A stretch of 64,000 nucleotides of DNA from an uncultured Alphaproteobacteria bacterium (lineage in GTDB: Bacteria > Pseudomonadota > Alphaproteobacteria > Caulobacterales > Caulobacteraceae). This document shows, piece after piece, positions 1 to 9,197 of the stretch. Below the pieces are notes generated by a model, which saw only the letters and a list, made by a program, of their open reading frames with translations, made no database searches and was not told the DNA's origin. The position numbers were made by a program, and so were the translations under genes. The stretch is taken from positions 1 to 64,000 of the forward strand of contig CAIVVM010000025.1 in NCBI GenBank assembly GCA_903909375.1, written 5' to 3'. Each line of letters begins with the position of its first letter. Position 1 is the stretch's first letter.

Positions 1-384
<384 letters not shown>

Positions 385-675
385 TGACGTTCTGACTTTC
401 GGCTTCCCCGATCTACTTGAGATCGGCTGGCTATAGTCTGCTTAATTTCTTGACGAGTTCCCATTCACATCGATGCCTGAGAACCGAGGCTCCCAGGTAT
501 CCATATTCATGGTGTCTTCAAGAGACCGCAGTCACAGTCAACGTCGAGATAGGGTGGTTACCCCTATCGCTAGGACGTCGCCGCCTGCGTTTCTCTTTCC
601 AATTCAACGATGTCAAAGACCCTGACCGGCTTTCGCCTGCCCCACTGTTTAGCGCCGGTGGTCGGCGGAGGCGGC

Positions 676-704
676 TATCTAGTGACCGGCCTCTTTGGTG
701 TCAA
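676..704 (-). promoter_or_regulatory. Candidate rrn promoter P3 (strongest match)
   Basis: On the minus strand there is a perfect -35 TTGACA (704-699), a 17-nt spacer and TAGATA (681-676). It is the proximal promoter, with a leader of about 290 nt before mature 16S. It shares its -10 sequence and 17-nt spacing with P1, as expected for duplicated rRNA promoters. Confidence 0.65.
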
Positions 705-822
705 CCGCGCTTTTCAGCTTTTACGACAAATCCAAGAACCTCTTGGATCAGGCCGCAAAAATCACTTCGGGCCGCCGAGGGGCTTCCCTCTAAAGTCCGT
801 AGCGATTCGATTGGAGCTGGGG

Positions 823-850
823 ACTATACTCATTTCGCGACGAACATCAA
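823..850 (-). promoter_or_regulatory. Candidate rrn promoter P2
   Basis: On the minus strand there is TTGATG (850-845), a 16-nt spacer and TATAGT (828-823). It is the middle member of the tandem rrn promoter array. The -10 is close to consensus and the spacing is one base short of the optimum. Assignment rests on sequence only. Confidence 0.5.
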
Positions 851-910
851 GCACCTTCTGGGCGCCTGCCGTAAGTCTCGAAGTGGTTCGAGGCCCGAGC
901 GGGAGGCGGG

Positions 911-939
911 TATCTATTCGTGGGGGACCGATGCGTCAA
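911..939 (-). promoter_or_regulatory. Candidate rrn promoter P1
   Basis: On the minus strand there is TTGACG (939-934), a 17-nt spacer and TAGATA (916-911). It is the most distal of three sigma70-like promoters pointing at the 16S gene. Transcription would start near 904, giving a leader of about 520 nt. The region 386-1160 has no convincing coding sequence, so these promoters and the rRNA leader explain most of it. Confidence 0.6.
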
Positions 940-1160
940 CAGCGTTTGCAAAAGAATCTGGCTGCTCAGGGGGGCCAGCAGCCCGGTCACCTGGTCGGGG
1001 CCCGCCCTGCCCCGTCCGCGACTCGTGCGCGGCCGCCGCGCAGGGGCCGGCCAATGCCCGACTCGGTCTTGCGAAACGCAAGGCTTTGCGGCGGCAAACC
1101 TGATTGAGGCGCGAGCTTTCGAGACCGCCTCATGAAGTGCACCGCAACCGGCGTGGCGTC

Positions 1161-1589
1161 TCAGCTGGCCGCGATATATGCCTTCAGACCGTCGGCCTCG
1201 GCTTCGACCTCGGAAATCTTGTGCTTCACCAGGTCCCCGATCGAGACGATGCCGATCAAGCGATCAGCCTTGCATACGGGCAAATGACGGATTCGCCGGT
1301 CGGTCATCCGACTGAGCAGGGAATCAACCGTCTCGCCCGGATCGGCGAACAGCACATTGCTCGTCATGTAGTCGGAGACCGGCTTCTTGAGCGCGCCGGG
1401 ACCGTGCGACGCCAAGGCGCGGACGATGTCGCGCTCGGAAACGATTCCAACCACACGATCATTTGCGAGAACGGCGAGCGCGCCGATGCCCTTGGCGTGA
1501 AGAAGTTCGGCGACGACGCCGACAATGTCCTCGGGCGTGATCGTGAAGACGGTATCGCCCTTGGTCCGGAGAATCTGTGAGACCAGCAT
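1161..1589 (-). CDS. CBS-pair domain protein
   Basis: A 142-residue stand-alone CBS-pair (Bateman module) protein. The first CBS unit spans about residues 8-60 and includes GIVSERDIVRAL; the second spans about 75-130 and includes GIVSIGDLVK. Such modules bind adenine nucleotides such as AMP, ATP or SAM and usually act as regulatory subunits. No catalytic domain is attached, which is the usual form in alphaproteobacteria. The protein is predicted soluble. It is transcribed in the same direction as the downstream rRNA operon, but the rrn promoters lie between them. The partner protein cannot be inferred from the sequence. Confidence 0.9.
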   Translation of the reverse strand: MLVSQILRTKGDTVFTITPEDIVGVVAELLHAKGIGALAVLANDRVVGIVSERDIVRALASHGPGALKKPVSDYMTSNVLFADPGETVDSLLSRMTDRRIRHLPVCKADRLIGIVSIGDLVKHKISEVEAEADGLKAYIAAS

Positions 1590-1688
1590 CGGGTCCCCCT
1601 TGATCTCTTGATGGGAGATCAGCTTCGCTCAGTTTCAGAGCGGACACAATGCACCTGCCATTCACTCACGCGTGACCGGACCGATCCT

Positions 1689-2399
1689 CTAGCGACGTCG
1701 CGCAACCCAGCCAAAAGGCCCGATCAGCAGGACGCCCACCACGAACCCGGTCAGATGGGCCTCCCAACCTACGGCAGCCGACCCTCCCCCCGGAACCAGC
1801 AGCCCCCCGGCAAACGCCATGATGATGTTGACGATCAACCAGCCCAGACCCATCCCTGTGACCGCGCGGGAGAAGATCGGCCCGACCCGTCCATTACCCC
1901 CGATCAGCCGAGCTGCGCCGCCCATCAGGCCCGACGCCGCACCTGACGCCCCGATCAGGGAAACATTCTGCCCCCAGTGAAGGGCCGCAAACCCCGCGCA
2001 GGCCAGCACCCCGCAGAACAGGTAGAAGAGAAAGAAATCCAGCGCGCCACCGACACTTGGTCCGAAGAACCGCGCCACTGGCGCTCCGAATGCGAGAATG
2101 AAGGCGGCGTTCATCAGCGCGTGCGCCCAGTTGCCGTGCACGAACACCGAGGAGATCATCCGCTCTGGATGTCCCTCCAGCAGCAGTGCCGGCGAGAACG
2201 CAAGCCATTGGGTTACGCTTTCGAGCGGGAACCGGCTCTGGAGCAGATACCCCAGCACAATGGTCACAACGAGCGCCACCACCGGCCAGGGCGCGTTGAC
2301 CAGCGGCCCAGGCGCCGGCGCCGGTCGCAGGCCCGGGGGATCCGGTTCGCCGGGACGTGATCCGCCAGAAGCGGGAACTTCGAAGAAGACAGCCGTCAT
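1689..2399 (-). CDS. Rhomboid family intramembrane serine protease
   Basis: A 236-residue multi-pass inner membrane protein of the rhomboid family, which cleaves transmembrane substrates inside the bilayer. The serine motif GASG is at residues 150-153 (nucleophile S152). The catalytic histidine is in the last helix (EAHLTG, H215). The HGNWAHALMN segment around residues 88-97 matches the family HxxxN region. The N-terminal 35 residues are a proline-rich cytoplasmic tail. About 100 bp separate it from the downstream CBS gene on the same strand, so cotranscription is possible. The substrate is unknown. Confidence 0.9.
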   Translation of the reverse strand: MTAVFFEVPASGGSRPGEPDPPGLRPAPAPGPLVNAPWPVVALVVTIVLGYLLQSRFPLESVTQWLAFSPALLLEGHPERMISSVFVHGNWAHALMNAAFILAFGAPVARFFGPSVGGALDFFLFYLFCGVLACAGFAALHWGQNVSLIGASGAASGLMGGAARLIGGNGRVGPIFSRAVTGMGLGWLIVNIIMAFAGGLLVPGGGSAAVGWEAHLTGFVVGVLLIGPFGWVARRR

Positions 2400-2519
2400 T
2401 ATGGGCCTATGTAAGCTGTGTTGCGGCTCTGGGCGAGTGACCTATCGCTTGGCCTTGCTGTGGCCACGGAGCTTCGCAATGGTGCGCAGGCGTTTCACGA
2501 ACCCATTCAGGCAACACTG

Positions 2520-5411
2520 ATGACCCGCTACTCCGGCGCAGGCGCCGCCCTCGCCGCTGCTATCACCCTGGCCTTCCTGCCGTCTTCCATTCAAGCCCAG
2601 TCGCCCGCGCCATCCGCCCAGTGGGCTCAGGCCACATCGGATCTGAAAGCCGATCCGGCCATCCGCTTCGGGATCCTGCCCAACGGCATGCGTTATGCGA
2701 TCCGCAAGCAGTCGATTCCGCCCGGCCAGGCGGCGCTCCGCCTTTGGTTCGACACCGGCTCGCGTATGGAGACCGACGCCCAGCAGGGCCTGGCCCACTT
2801 CCTTGAGCACATGGCCTTCAACGGATCGAAGGAAGTCAAGGAAGGCGAGATGATCAAGATTCTCGAGCGCCTCGGTCTGGCGTTCGGCGCCGACACCAAT
2901 GCCTCCACAGGCTATGGTGAAACCATATATATGCTCGATCTCCCGCGCACCGACGCCGAGACGGTGGACACTTCTGTCAAGCTTCTGCGGGAAACCGCCT
3001 TCAACCTGACCATTGATCCCGCGGCCGTCGATCGGGAGCGCGGCGTTGTGCTGTCAGAGGAACGCTCCCGCGACACCCCCGGCTACCGGGTCTACGTCGC
3101 CCGCAGCAACTTCCTGCTCAAGGGCCAACGCCCGCCCACCCGCATTCCGATCGGCAAGGTCGAGGTCCTCAAGACCGCCCCGGCCAGCGCCATTCGCGAC
3201 TACTATGATCAATGGTACCGACCGGAACGGGCCGTCTTCGTCGCCGTTGGCGATTTTGATGTCGACGCCATGGAAGAAAAGATCAGAACCGCCTTCAGCG
3301 GCTGGGCTGCCCGCAGACCGCCCGCGCCTGCGCCAGACAATGGCCCGGTGGCCCCACGCTCAGCCGAGGCGAAGCTGTTGATCGAACCCGGCGTCACCCA
3401 GACCCTGCAGGTCGTATGGGTCAGCCCGCCAGACCTTTCACCCGACAACAAGGCGACTCGCCGCCGCGACCTGATCCGTAACCTTGGCCTGGCCGTGCTG
3501 AACCGTCGCTATTCGGCGATTACCCGCAGCCCGAACCCGCCCTTCCTTGGCGCCGGGGCCGGTCAGTTCGAGCAGGAGAATGCCGCCGACATCGCCATTA
3601 TCGGCGTCCAGGCCGAGCCCGGGCGCTGGGCCGCGGCCCTTGCCGGTGTCGAGCGCGAGCAGCGCCGCCTTGTCCAATACGGTGTGCGACAGGACGAACT
3701 GGATCGCGAGATCGTCGAGATCCGCGCCAGTCTGAAGGCTTCAGTGGCTGGCGCCGCCACTCGACGGCAGGCGGAACTGGCTGACGACATGATCGACACC
3801 CTGTCCGAGCAAACGGTAATCACGGCGCCAATCGACGATCAGAGCGAGTTTGAGGCCTCGGTGGCGGGCCTGAAGGCCGCCACGGTCAACGAGGTTCTGA
3901 AGACCGTTTTCAAGGGCCAGGGTCCGTTGGTGTTCATGGCCTCTCCCACCCCCATAGAGGGGGGCGAGGCCGCTGTACTGGCGGCGCTGACGACGTCCCA
4001 GAAGGTCGCCGTCCTGCCCCAGATCCAGCCCGTCGCCGGCAAATGGCCGTATGAGCGCTTCGGGGTCCCCGGCAAGGTCGTGGAGCGACGCGAGATTGCA
4101 GACCTGAAGACCACATTCGTGCGCTTCGCCAACGGCGCCCGCCTAACCGTCAAACCTACCGCCTTCCGCGACGATGAGGTGCTTGTCCGGGTCAATGTCG
4201 GCCAGGGCCTCAAGGGCTTGCCCAATGATCGACAGAGCCCGCTCTGGGCCGCCAGCGCCATGATCGAAGGCGGACTCAAGAGAATTGGCGTCGAGGATAT
4301 GGAACGCGTCCTGGCCGCCAATGTGTATGGCGCGCGCTTCAGCGTCTCGGACGACGCCCTGGTCCTGTCCGGCAGCACCCGGACCGGTGACCTGCCGACG
4401 CAACTGCAGGTCCTCGCAGCCTATCTCAGTGAGCCGGCCTGGCGGGATGAGGCGTTCCAGCGCGTGAAGACCGCCTACAGAACCGCCCACGACCAGTACG
4501 AATCCACGACCGACGGCGTCATGGCCCGGGACCTGCCTGGCCTGATCCACTCCGGCGACCGGCGCTGGACGTTCCCCAGCCGCCAGAACATCGCCGACGC
4601 CAGGGTCAGCGATATCCAGACTGCAATTGCACAGGATCTGGCGCAGGGTCCGGTCGATGTGGTGATCGTCGGCGACATCACGGTGGATCAGGCGATCGCC
4701 GCCACAGCCTCGACCTTCGCCGCCCTGCCCCGGCGCGTCGAGCCGCGTCCGGTCCCGGCGACGCAGCACACTGTCGTCTTCCCGAAGGGCGACGGCCGTG
4801 TTGTGGAATTGACCCACAAGGGCCGCGCCGATCAGGCGGTCGGCTACATCGCCTGGCCCACCAGCGACTACTGGGCCGACCCGCAGCGCGCCCGCGACAC
4901 CGCCGTGCTTCGCGAGATCATGAACCTGCGCCTGACCGACGAACTCCGGGAAAATCAGGGCGCCACCTACTCTCCTTCGGTCGGCTCCCAGCACAGCCTG
5001 GTCTGGCCGGGCTGGGGCTACATCGCCGCCACCGTCGAGGTGCCACCCGAAAAACTTCAGGGCTTCTTCAACGATACGCTGAAGATCGCCGCGAAACTGG
5101 CGGAGGATGGCGTCTCACCCGACGAGTTGGCCCGAGCCAAGGCGCCGCGGATCGAGGCCTTGCAGAAGGCGCAGCTGACCAACGGCTACTGGCTGGGCGA
5201 GCTTTCGGGCGCGCAGACCGATCCGCGCCGCCTGGACGTTATCCGCCAACTGATCACCGGCACCGAACGGATCACCGCCGCCGACGTTCAACGCGCCGCC
5301 CAGACCTGGTTCAGGCCGGGCCTGGACTACCGCGTAGAGATCAAGCCGGCAGCGAGGGTGAACGGGGCTCCGGCCGCCCCTACGCCCGCACAAACACCCC
5401 GTGCAGACTGA
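2520..5411 (+). CDS. M16 (insulinase/pitrilysin) family zinc metallopeptidase, secreted
   Basis: A periplasmic or secreted zinc peptidase of about 963 residues. An Sec signal peptide covers residues 1-26 (hydrophobic core, then QAQS). The inverted zinc motif HFLEH is at residues 93-97. The family's distal glutamate lies in the ERGVVLSEE region. Two tandem M16 units are present, the first catalytic and the second (about 530-960) lacking HxxEH, as is normal for this family. The ATG at 2520 is chosen because the signal peptide starts there; an upstream in-frame GTG at 2418 would add 34 residues that do not look like protein. The 3' end overlaps the convergent carotenoid oxygenase gene by 32 bp. 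Confidence 0.93.
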   Translation: MTRYSGAGAALAAAITLAFLPSSIQAQSPAPSAQWAQATSDLKADPAIRFGILPNGMRYAIRKQSIPPGQAALRLWFDTGSRMETDAQQGLAHFLEHMAFNGSKEVKEGEMIKILERLGLAFGADTNASTGYGETIYMLDLPRTDAETVDTSVKLLRETAFNLTIDPAAVDRERGVVLSEERSRDTPGYRVYVARSNFLLKGQRPPTRIPIGKVEVLKTAPASAIRDYYDQWYRPERAVFVAVGDFDVDAMEEKIRTAFSGWAARRPPAPAPDNGPVAPRSAEAKLLIEPGVTQTLQVVWVSPPDLSPDNKATRRRDLIRNLGLAVLNRRYSAITRSPNPPFLGAGAGQFEQENAADIAIIGVQAEPGRWAAALAGVEREQRRLVQYGVRQDELDREIVEIRASLKASVAGAATRRQAELADDMIDTLSEQTVITAPIDDQSEFEASVAGLKAATVNEVLKTVFKGQGPLVFMASPTPIEGGEAAVLAALTTSQKVAVLPQIQPVAGKWPYERFGVPGKVVERREIADLKTTFVRFANGARLTVKPTAFRDDEVLVRVNVGQGLKGLPNDRQSPLWAASAMIEGGLKRIGVEDMERVLAANVYGARFSVSDDALVLSGSTRTGDLPTQLQVLAAYLSEPAWRDEAFQRVKTAYRTAHDQYESTTDGVMARDLPGLIHSGDRRWTFPSRQNIADARVSDIQTAIAQDLAQGPVDVVIVGDITVDQAIAATASTFAALPRRVEPRPVPATQHTVVFPKGDGRVVELTHKGRADQAVGYIAWPTSDYWADPQRARDTAVLREIMNLRLTDELRENQGATYSPSVGSQHSLVWPGWGYIAATVEVPPEKLQGFFNDTLKIAAKLAEDGVSPDELARAKAPRIEALQKAQLTNGYWLGELSGAQTDPRRLDVIRQLITGTERITAADVQRAAQTWFRPGLDYRVEIKPAARVNGAPAAPTPAQTPRAD

Positions 5412-6855
5412 CCGGCAGCACATGCTCTGACCGCCAGGTACAGATCGGCCCCGCCGCAATCCGGCGGGCGTCGAACACGTGGAGCTCCGTCGCCCTGGCC
5501 CGGGTGTTGACCGAGGGCGCCAGCAGCCAGCCGTCCAGTTCTTCCGTGCCGCCGGGACGGGCGACGAAGACCGCTTCTTCCACCAGATGGCTGGCGCCGA
5601 AGTCGTAACTGTCGGACTTGCCGGCCTTCCAGTCGTAGGTCGCCACGCCGTGGAATAGCGGCGTGTTTGCCGCGGTGGCCGTGGCGTGGATCGTGTAGCG
5701 GCGCGCATCGCCAGACCTGCGGCCGTCAACGCGCGGGAACTCGGCGGTGACCCCGGTAGGTTCCAGCGTCGCCCGGCCATCTGGCCTGAGGGTCACCAGT
5801 GTCAGGATCGGGTCCGGTTCGGGTTCAAAAGTCCCCTTCATGAACGCCTTGCCGTTTGTGGTGGCAAACCGGGCGTCTGGCGTGAAACAGCCGTCGAACC
5901 GCAGGGTGCCGTCCGCCTCTTCCCAGGCCGAGCCGAAGTGGAAGGCGAAGAAGGGCGGCAGTTCATAGATGCGACGTTTGGTGAGGTCGGCCTTGTCCAG
6001 CACCAGCACCTTCGAGCCGAGCTCGGGCCGCCAGGTGAAGCTGTCGGCATAGGGCATCACCATCCGGTCCTGAACCCACGGCTGCAGGATCACAATCAGG
6101 TGGCGTTTGGTCGCGGTGAAGTCATGGACGTAGCTGGCCGTCGGCAGGCTGACCATGTCGGCAGATTTCAGGGCGCCGTCGGCGGCGACGCGCCAGACAA
6201 TCGCCTGCGCCCCTGAAAGACCCAGGCTCCAGACATCGCCGCCGGGGTCACGCCGGGGGTGAGCCAGGAAAGGCATGTGCACCAGGTCGTCCCGCAGGGT
6301 CTTCATGCCTCTGGTGGACAGATCCTTCGGGTCCATGGCGACGGGCGAGCCCGCCTCCCACAGCGCCCACAGCTCACCGCCCATCGACATCACGGAGATG
6401 TTCGCAGAATTGGCGTCGTCGGCGTTTCGGACCTGAGCCCCTGGTTTGCGCGCCGTTCCGAAGCCGGGCTGCACGATGGCGTTGGCGGCCGCCTCGACGC
6501 GGCGCTTGGGCGTATCGATGAAACGCGCCTCCAGCGTCGCCGCGCCGTCCGATACCCGGAACGCCCGCATCAGGCCGTCGCCGTCGAACCAGTGATCCAC
6601 CGAGCCACCGGGCCGATGGAACTTGCCCGGGCCATTGCGATAGAGGCTGCCGGCGAGGTCTTTCGGCGCACGACCGTGCACCAGCTTGAGCGGCGCACGC
6701 GGCAGGTCGGCGTCGACATCGCTGAAGGCGACCTGCCAGTTGATCCCGGCGGCGGCGCCCTGGCGAAGCTGGGCGGCGGCCTGGGCCAGTTCGGGGGTCA
6801 GCACCGCCGTGGCGGCAGCGCCCGTCAGCGTCTGAAGGAAGTGACGTCTGTCCAT
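5380..6855 (-). CDS. Carotenoid oxygenase (retinal pigment epithelial membrane protein family)
   Basis: A 491-residue non-heme Fe(II) dioxygenase of the carotenoid cleavage oxygenase family, which cuts carotenoid, apocarotenoid or stilbene double bonds. The family iron is held by four His; candidate His-containing blades are seen around SYVHDF and FFAFHFGSAWEE. The N-terminus MDRRHFLQTLTG followed by an Ala-rich stretch looks like a twin-arginine signal, so the enzyme is probably exported. The ATG at 6855 is preferred over a TTG at 6873 because it starts the Tat motif. It lies 14 bp behind the DUF2141 gene, so the two are likely cotranscribed. Substrate unknown; lignostilbene-type cleavage is an alternative. 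Confidence 0.9.
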   Translation of the reverse strand: MDRRHFLQTLTGAAATAVLTPELAQAAAQLRQGAAAGINWQVAFSDVDADLPRAPLKLVHGRAPKDLAGSLYRNGPGKFHRPGGSVDHWFDGDGLMRAFRVSDGAATLEARFIDTPKRRVEAAANAIVQPGFGTARKPGAQVRNADDANSANISVMSMGGELWALWEAGSPVAMDPKDLSTRGMKTLRDDLVHMPFLAHPRRDPGGDVWSLGLSGAQAIVWRVAADGALKSADMVSLPTASYVHDFTATKRHLIVILQPWVQDRMVMPYADSFTWRPELGSKVLVLDKADLTKRRIYELPPFFAFHFGSAWEEADGTLRFDGCFTPDARFATTNGKAFMKGTFEPEPDPILTLVTLRPDGRATLEPTGVTAEFPRVDGRRSGDARRYTIHATATAANTPLFHGVATYDWKAGKSDSYDFGASHLVEEAVFVARPGGTEELDGWLLAPSVNTRARATELHVFDARRIAAGPICTWRSEHVLPVSLHGVFVRA

Positions 6856-6869
6856 GGGTCCGCTCCTGC

Positions 6870-7307
6870 TCAATCGATGGTGATGGCGTGGGCGTTGGCG
6901 CCGGCCTTCACCTCAAAGCTGGCCGCCGCCCACTTGGCCGGACTCATGTTGGCCACAGCATTGTTCGAGAAGGCGAAGGGCTCTGTGGGGATGCCGAACG
7001 GGTTGGCGTTCATCTTGCCGTCGCCGTTCAAATCGTGAAACGCCTTGATGGCATAGCGGCCGGGAGCGAGGCCCCTGAACGTGCGGGTCGCCGTGGCCGC
7101 AGCCACCGGCAACATTACCGCCGCAACCGGCTTGGCCTTGTCGTTGTAGGCCTCCTCGCTGTTCACCAGGGTGAACATGATGACGCCCTGCGTCGCCTTG
7201 AGGCCGGCGAAGGTGACATCGAGACTGGCCGTCTCCTGAGCCCGCACACCGGGCGCCAGCACGGAGATACCGAGAACAAGGCCCAGGAAAAGGGGAAGCG
7301 ACTTCAT
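6870..7307 (-). CDS. DUF2141 domain secreted protein
   Basis: A 145-residue exported protein. An Sec signal peptide (MKSLPLFLGLVLG to VRAQE) is followed by one DUF2141 domain with the family signature AFHDLNGDGKMNANPFGIPTE. The fold is predicted to be beta-rich and function is unknown. The ATG at 7307 is chosen because the signal peptide begins there and a GGAG sequence lies just upstream. It is 14 bp upstream of the carotenoid oxygenase, an arrangement that suggests a shared periplasmic task, perhaps binding a hydrophobic ligand (inference). Confidence 0.88.
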   Translation of the reverse strand: MKSLPLFLGLVLGISVLAPGVRAQETASLDVTFAGLKATQGVIMFTLVNSEEAYNDKAKPVAAVMLPVAAATATRTFRGLAPGRYAIKAFHDLNGDGKMNANPFGIPTEPFAFSNNAVANMSPAKWAAASFEVKAGANAHAITID

Positions 7308-7447
7308 GAAGAACTCCAGGGAGTGGATGAGCGATGCCCCACCCTGACCCACACCCCCGACCGACGCATTCCCCGATACGCAGATCGTCGCATCCCTTGC
7401 GCGAATGACGTCCGGCGCCATTCACGCTGCGTGAACGGCGCCCGTCG

Positions 7448-9112
7448 TCAGGCCGCCCTGACCTCATCTTCTTCGATCGGCGCCTCGTCAGCGGCCAGGA
7501 ACGGGTTACCCAGGATCGAGTCCGAGACCTTCTCGGCGATCATCATGGTCGGCGCATTGGTGTTGCCGCCGATCAGGGTCGGCATCACCGAGGCGTCCAC
7601 GACCCGCAGGCCCTTCAGTCCCATCACCCGGCAATCGGCATCCACCACGGCCATCGGATCGCCTGCCACGCCCATGCGGCAAGTGCCCACCGGATGGTAG
7701 ATCGTTTCGGCGGTCTGGCGAATCCAGGTGTCGATCTCGGCGTCGGTCTGTACGGCCTTGCCGGGGAATAGTTCCTCCGAGTTGAAGGGCGACAGCGCGG
7801 CCTGTTCGGCCACGAGGCGCATCATCTTCACACCTTCGCGCAGCGCGCGCCGGTCCTCCTCGGCGGCGAGGTAGTTGGCGAAGATGGTGGGATCGTCGAA
7901 AGGATCCGCCGACCGCAACCCCACCCGACCGATGCTCTCGGGCCGCAGCTGGCAGATGTGGAAGGTGAAACCGTCCTGCTGAACCGGCCCGGCCTCACGA
8001 TTGCCGTGGTTGCGCATCGCGGCCAGCACCACATGGACCTGCAGGTCGGGCCGGTCGAGATCGGGCCGCGACTTCAGGAAGGCGCCGGCCTCCAGCGGGA
8101 ACCGACTGCCCGGCCCCTTCTTGAACAGCATGTAGGTCAGACCGATGAGCAGGGTGCGCAGGCCCTTGGTCTGGGAATACATGGTGATCGGCTTCGGGCA
8201 CGCCCATGACAGCGCCAGATCCAGATGGTCCTGCAGATTGGCGCCAACCCCCTTCAGCGTATGGACCACCGGCACGCCGTGCGGCTCCAGGTCGTCCGGA
8301 TTGCCGATCCCAGAAAGCTGCAGGATCTGCGGTGACTGCACCGCGCCGGCGCAGACCAGCACCTCGGCGCTCGCGTGGACGATCTTGCGCTCGCGCGTGG
8401 TCTCGTCGGCATATTCCACGCCTGTGCAGCGACCGTCCTCAAGGATCAGCCGGGTCGTCCGCGCACCCGTGACGCAGGTGAGGTTCGCGCGCGTCAGGAT
8501 CGGATGCAGATAGCCCTTTGCCGCGCTCCAGCGTTCGCCGCCCGAGATGGTGTGTTGGTAGGGACCCCACCCTTCCTGCTGGAAACCGTTAAAGTCGGCG
8601 GTCACCTTGTACCCTGCCTGCCGGCCCGCCTCGATCGTGGCCTTGTAGATCGGGTTTGGATCGGCGGATCTGGTGACCTTCAGCGGCCCCTCGCCGCCGT
8701 GCCAGGCATCACCGCCCCCTTCAAAGCCTTCCGAGCGTTTGAAGTAGGGCAGCACATCCTTGTAGGCCCATCCCTGCAGGCCCATCTGGCGCCACTGGTC
8801 ATAGTCACGGGCATGGCCACGGATGTAGATCATGCCGTTGATCGAGGATGATCCGCCCCAGCCTTTACCGCGCGGCCAGAACAGCTTGCGATCCTCCAGA
8901 TGTGGTTCGGCCTCGGTCCAGAAGCCCCAGTTGTAGGTGCCTTTGTCGGGGATCAGCTGGGCCACACCGGCCGGCATGCGCACCATCAGGGCATCATCCT
9001 TGACGCCCGCTTCCAGCAGCAGGACGGACTTGCTTCCATCCGCCGTCAGCCGGTTGGCAAGAACGCAACCGGCGGACCCTGCGCCGATGATGATGTAGTC
9101 AAATCTGTCCAC
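7448..9112 (-). CDS. GMC family FAD-dependent oxidoreductase (choline dehydrogenase-like)
   Basis: A 554-residue glucose-methanol-choline oxidoreductase. The FAD-binding Rossmann motif GAGSAGCVLANRL is at residues 11-23. The first GMC signature (PRGKGWGGSSSINGMIYIRG) is near residue 80-100. C-terminal HPVGTCRMG and the final VDASVMPTLIGGNTNAPT supply the active-site His and Asn region. The enzyme oxidises a primary or secondary alcohol and passes electrons to a carrier or O2. The substrate cannot be told from sequence; choline is only the family label, since no betaine aldehyde dehydrogenase or BetI regulator is adjacent. Confidence 0.92.
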   Translation of the reverse strand: MDRFDYIIIGAGSAGCVLANRLTADGSKSVLLLEAGVKDDALMVRMPAGVAQLIPDKGTYNWGFWTEAEPHLEDRKLFWPRGKGWGGSSSINGMIYIRGHARDYDQWRQMGLQGWAYKDVLPYFKRSEGFEGGGDAWHGGEGPLKVTRSADPNPIYKATIEAGRQAGYKVTADFNGFQQEGWGPYQHTISGGERWSAAKGYLHPILTRANLTCVTGARTTRLILEDGRCTGVEYADETTRERKIVHASAEVLVCAGAVQSPQILQLSGIGNPDDLEPHGVPVVHTLKGVGANLQDHLDLALSWACPKPITMYSQTKGLRTLLIGLTYMLFKKGPGSRFPLEAGAFLKSRPDLDRPDLQVHVVLAAMRNHGNREAGPVQQDGFTFHICQLRPESIGRVGLRSADPFDDPTIFANYLAAEEDRRALREGVKMMRLVAEQAALSPFNSEELFPGKAVQTDAEIDTWIRQTAETIYHPVGTCRMGVAGDPMAVVDADCRVMGLKGLRVVDASVMPTLIGGNTNAPTMMIAEKVSDSILGNPFLAADEAPIEEDEVRAA

Positions 9113-9197
9113 GTCGTACCGTCCCGGACCGCTGTTAAGTTGGCCGGGACACTGGCCTAACGGGTTGCCCGTCGCAAGAGTGACTCCTGCGTCAACT

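Noticed and set aside
417..1103. Plus-strand reading frames of 165-228 codons in the rRNA leader region
   Set aside because: They are Arg/Ser/Pro-rich without motifs and lie in the region holding three rrn promoters on the opposite strand.
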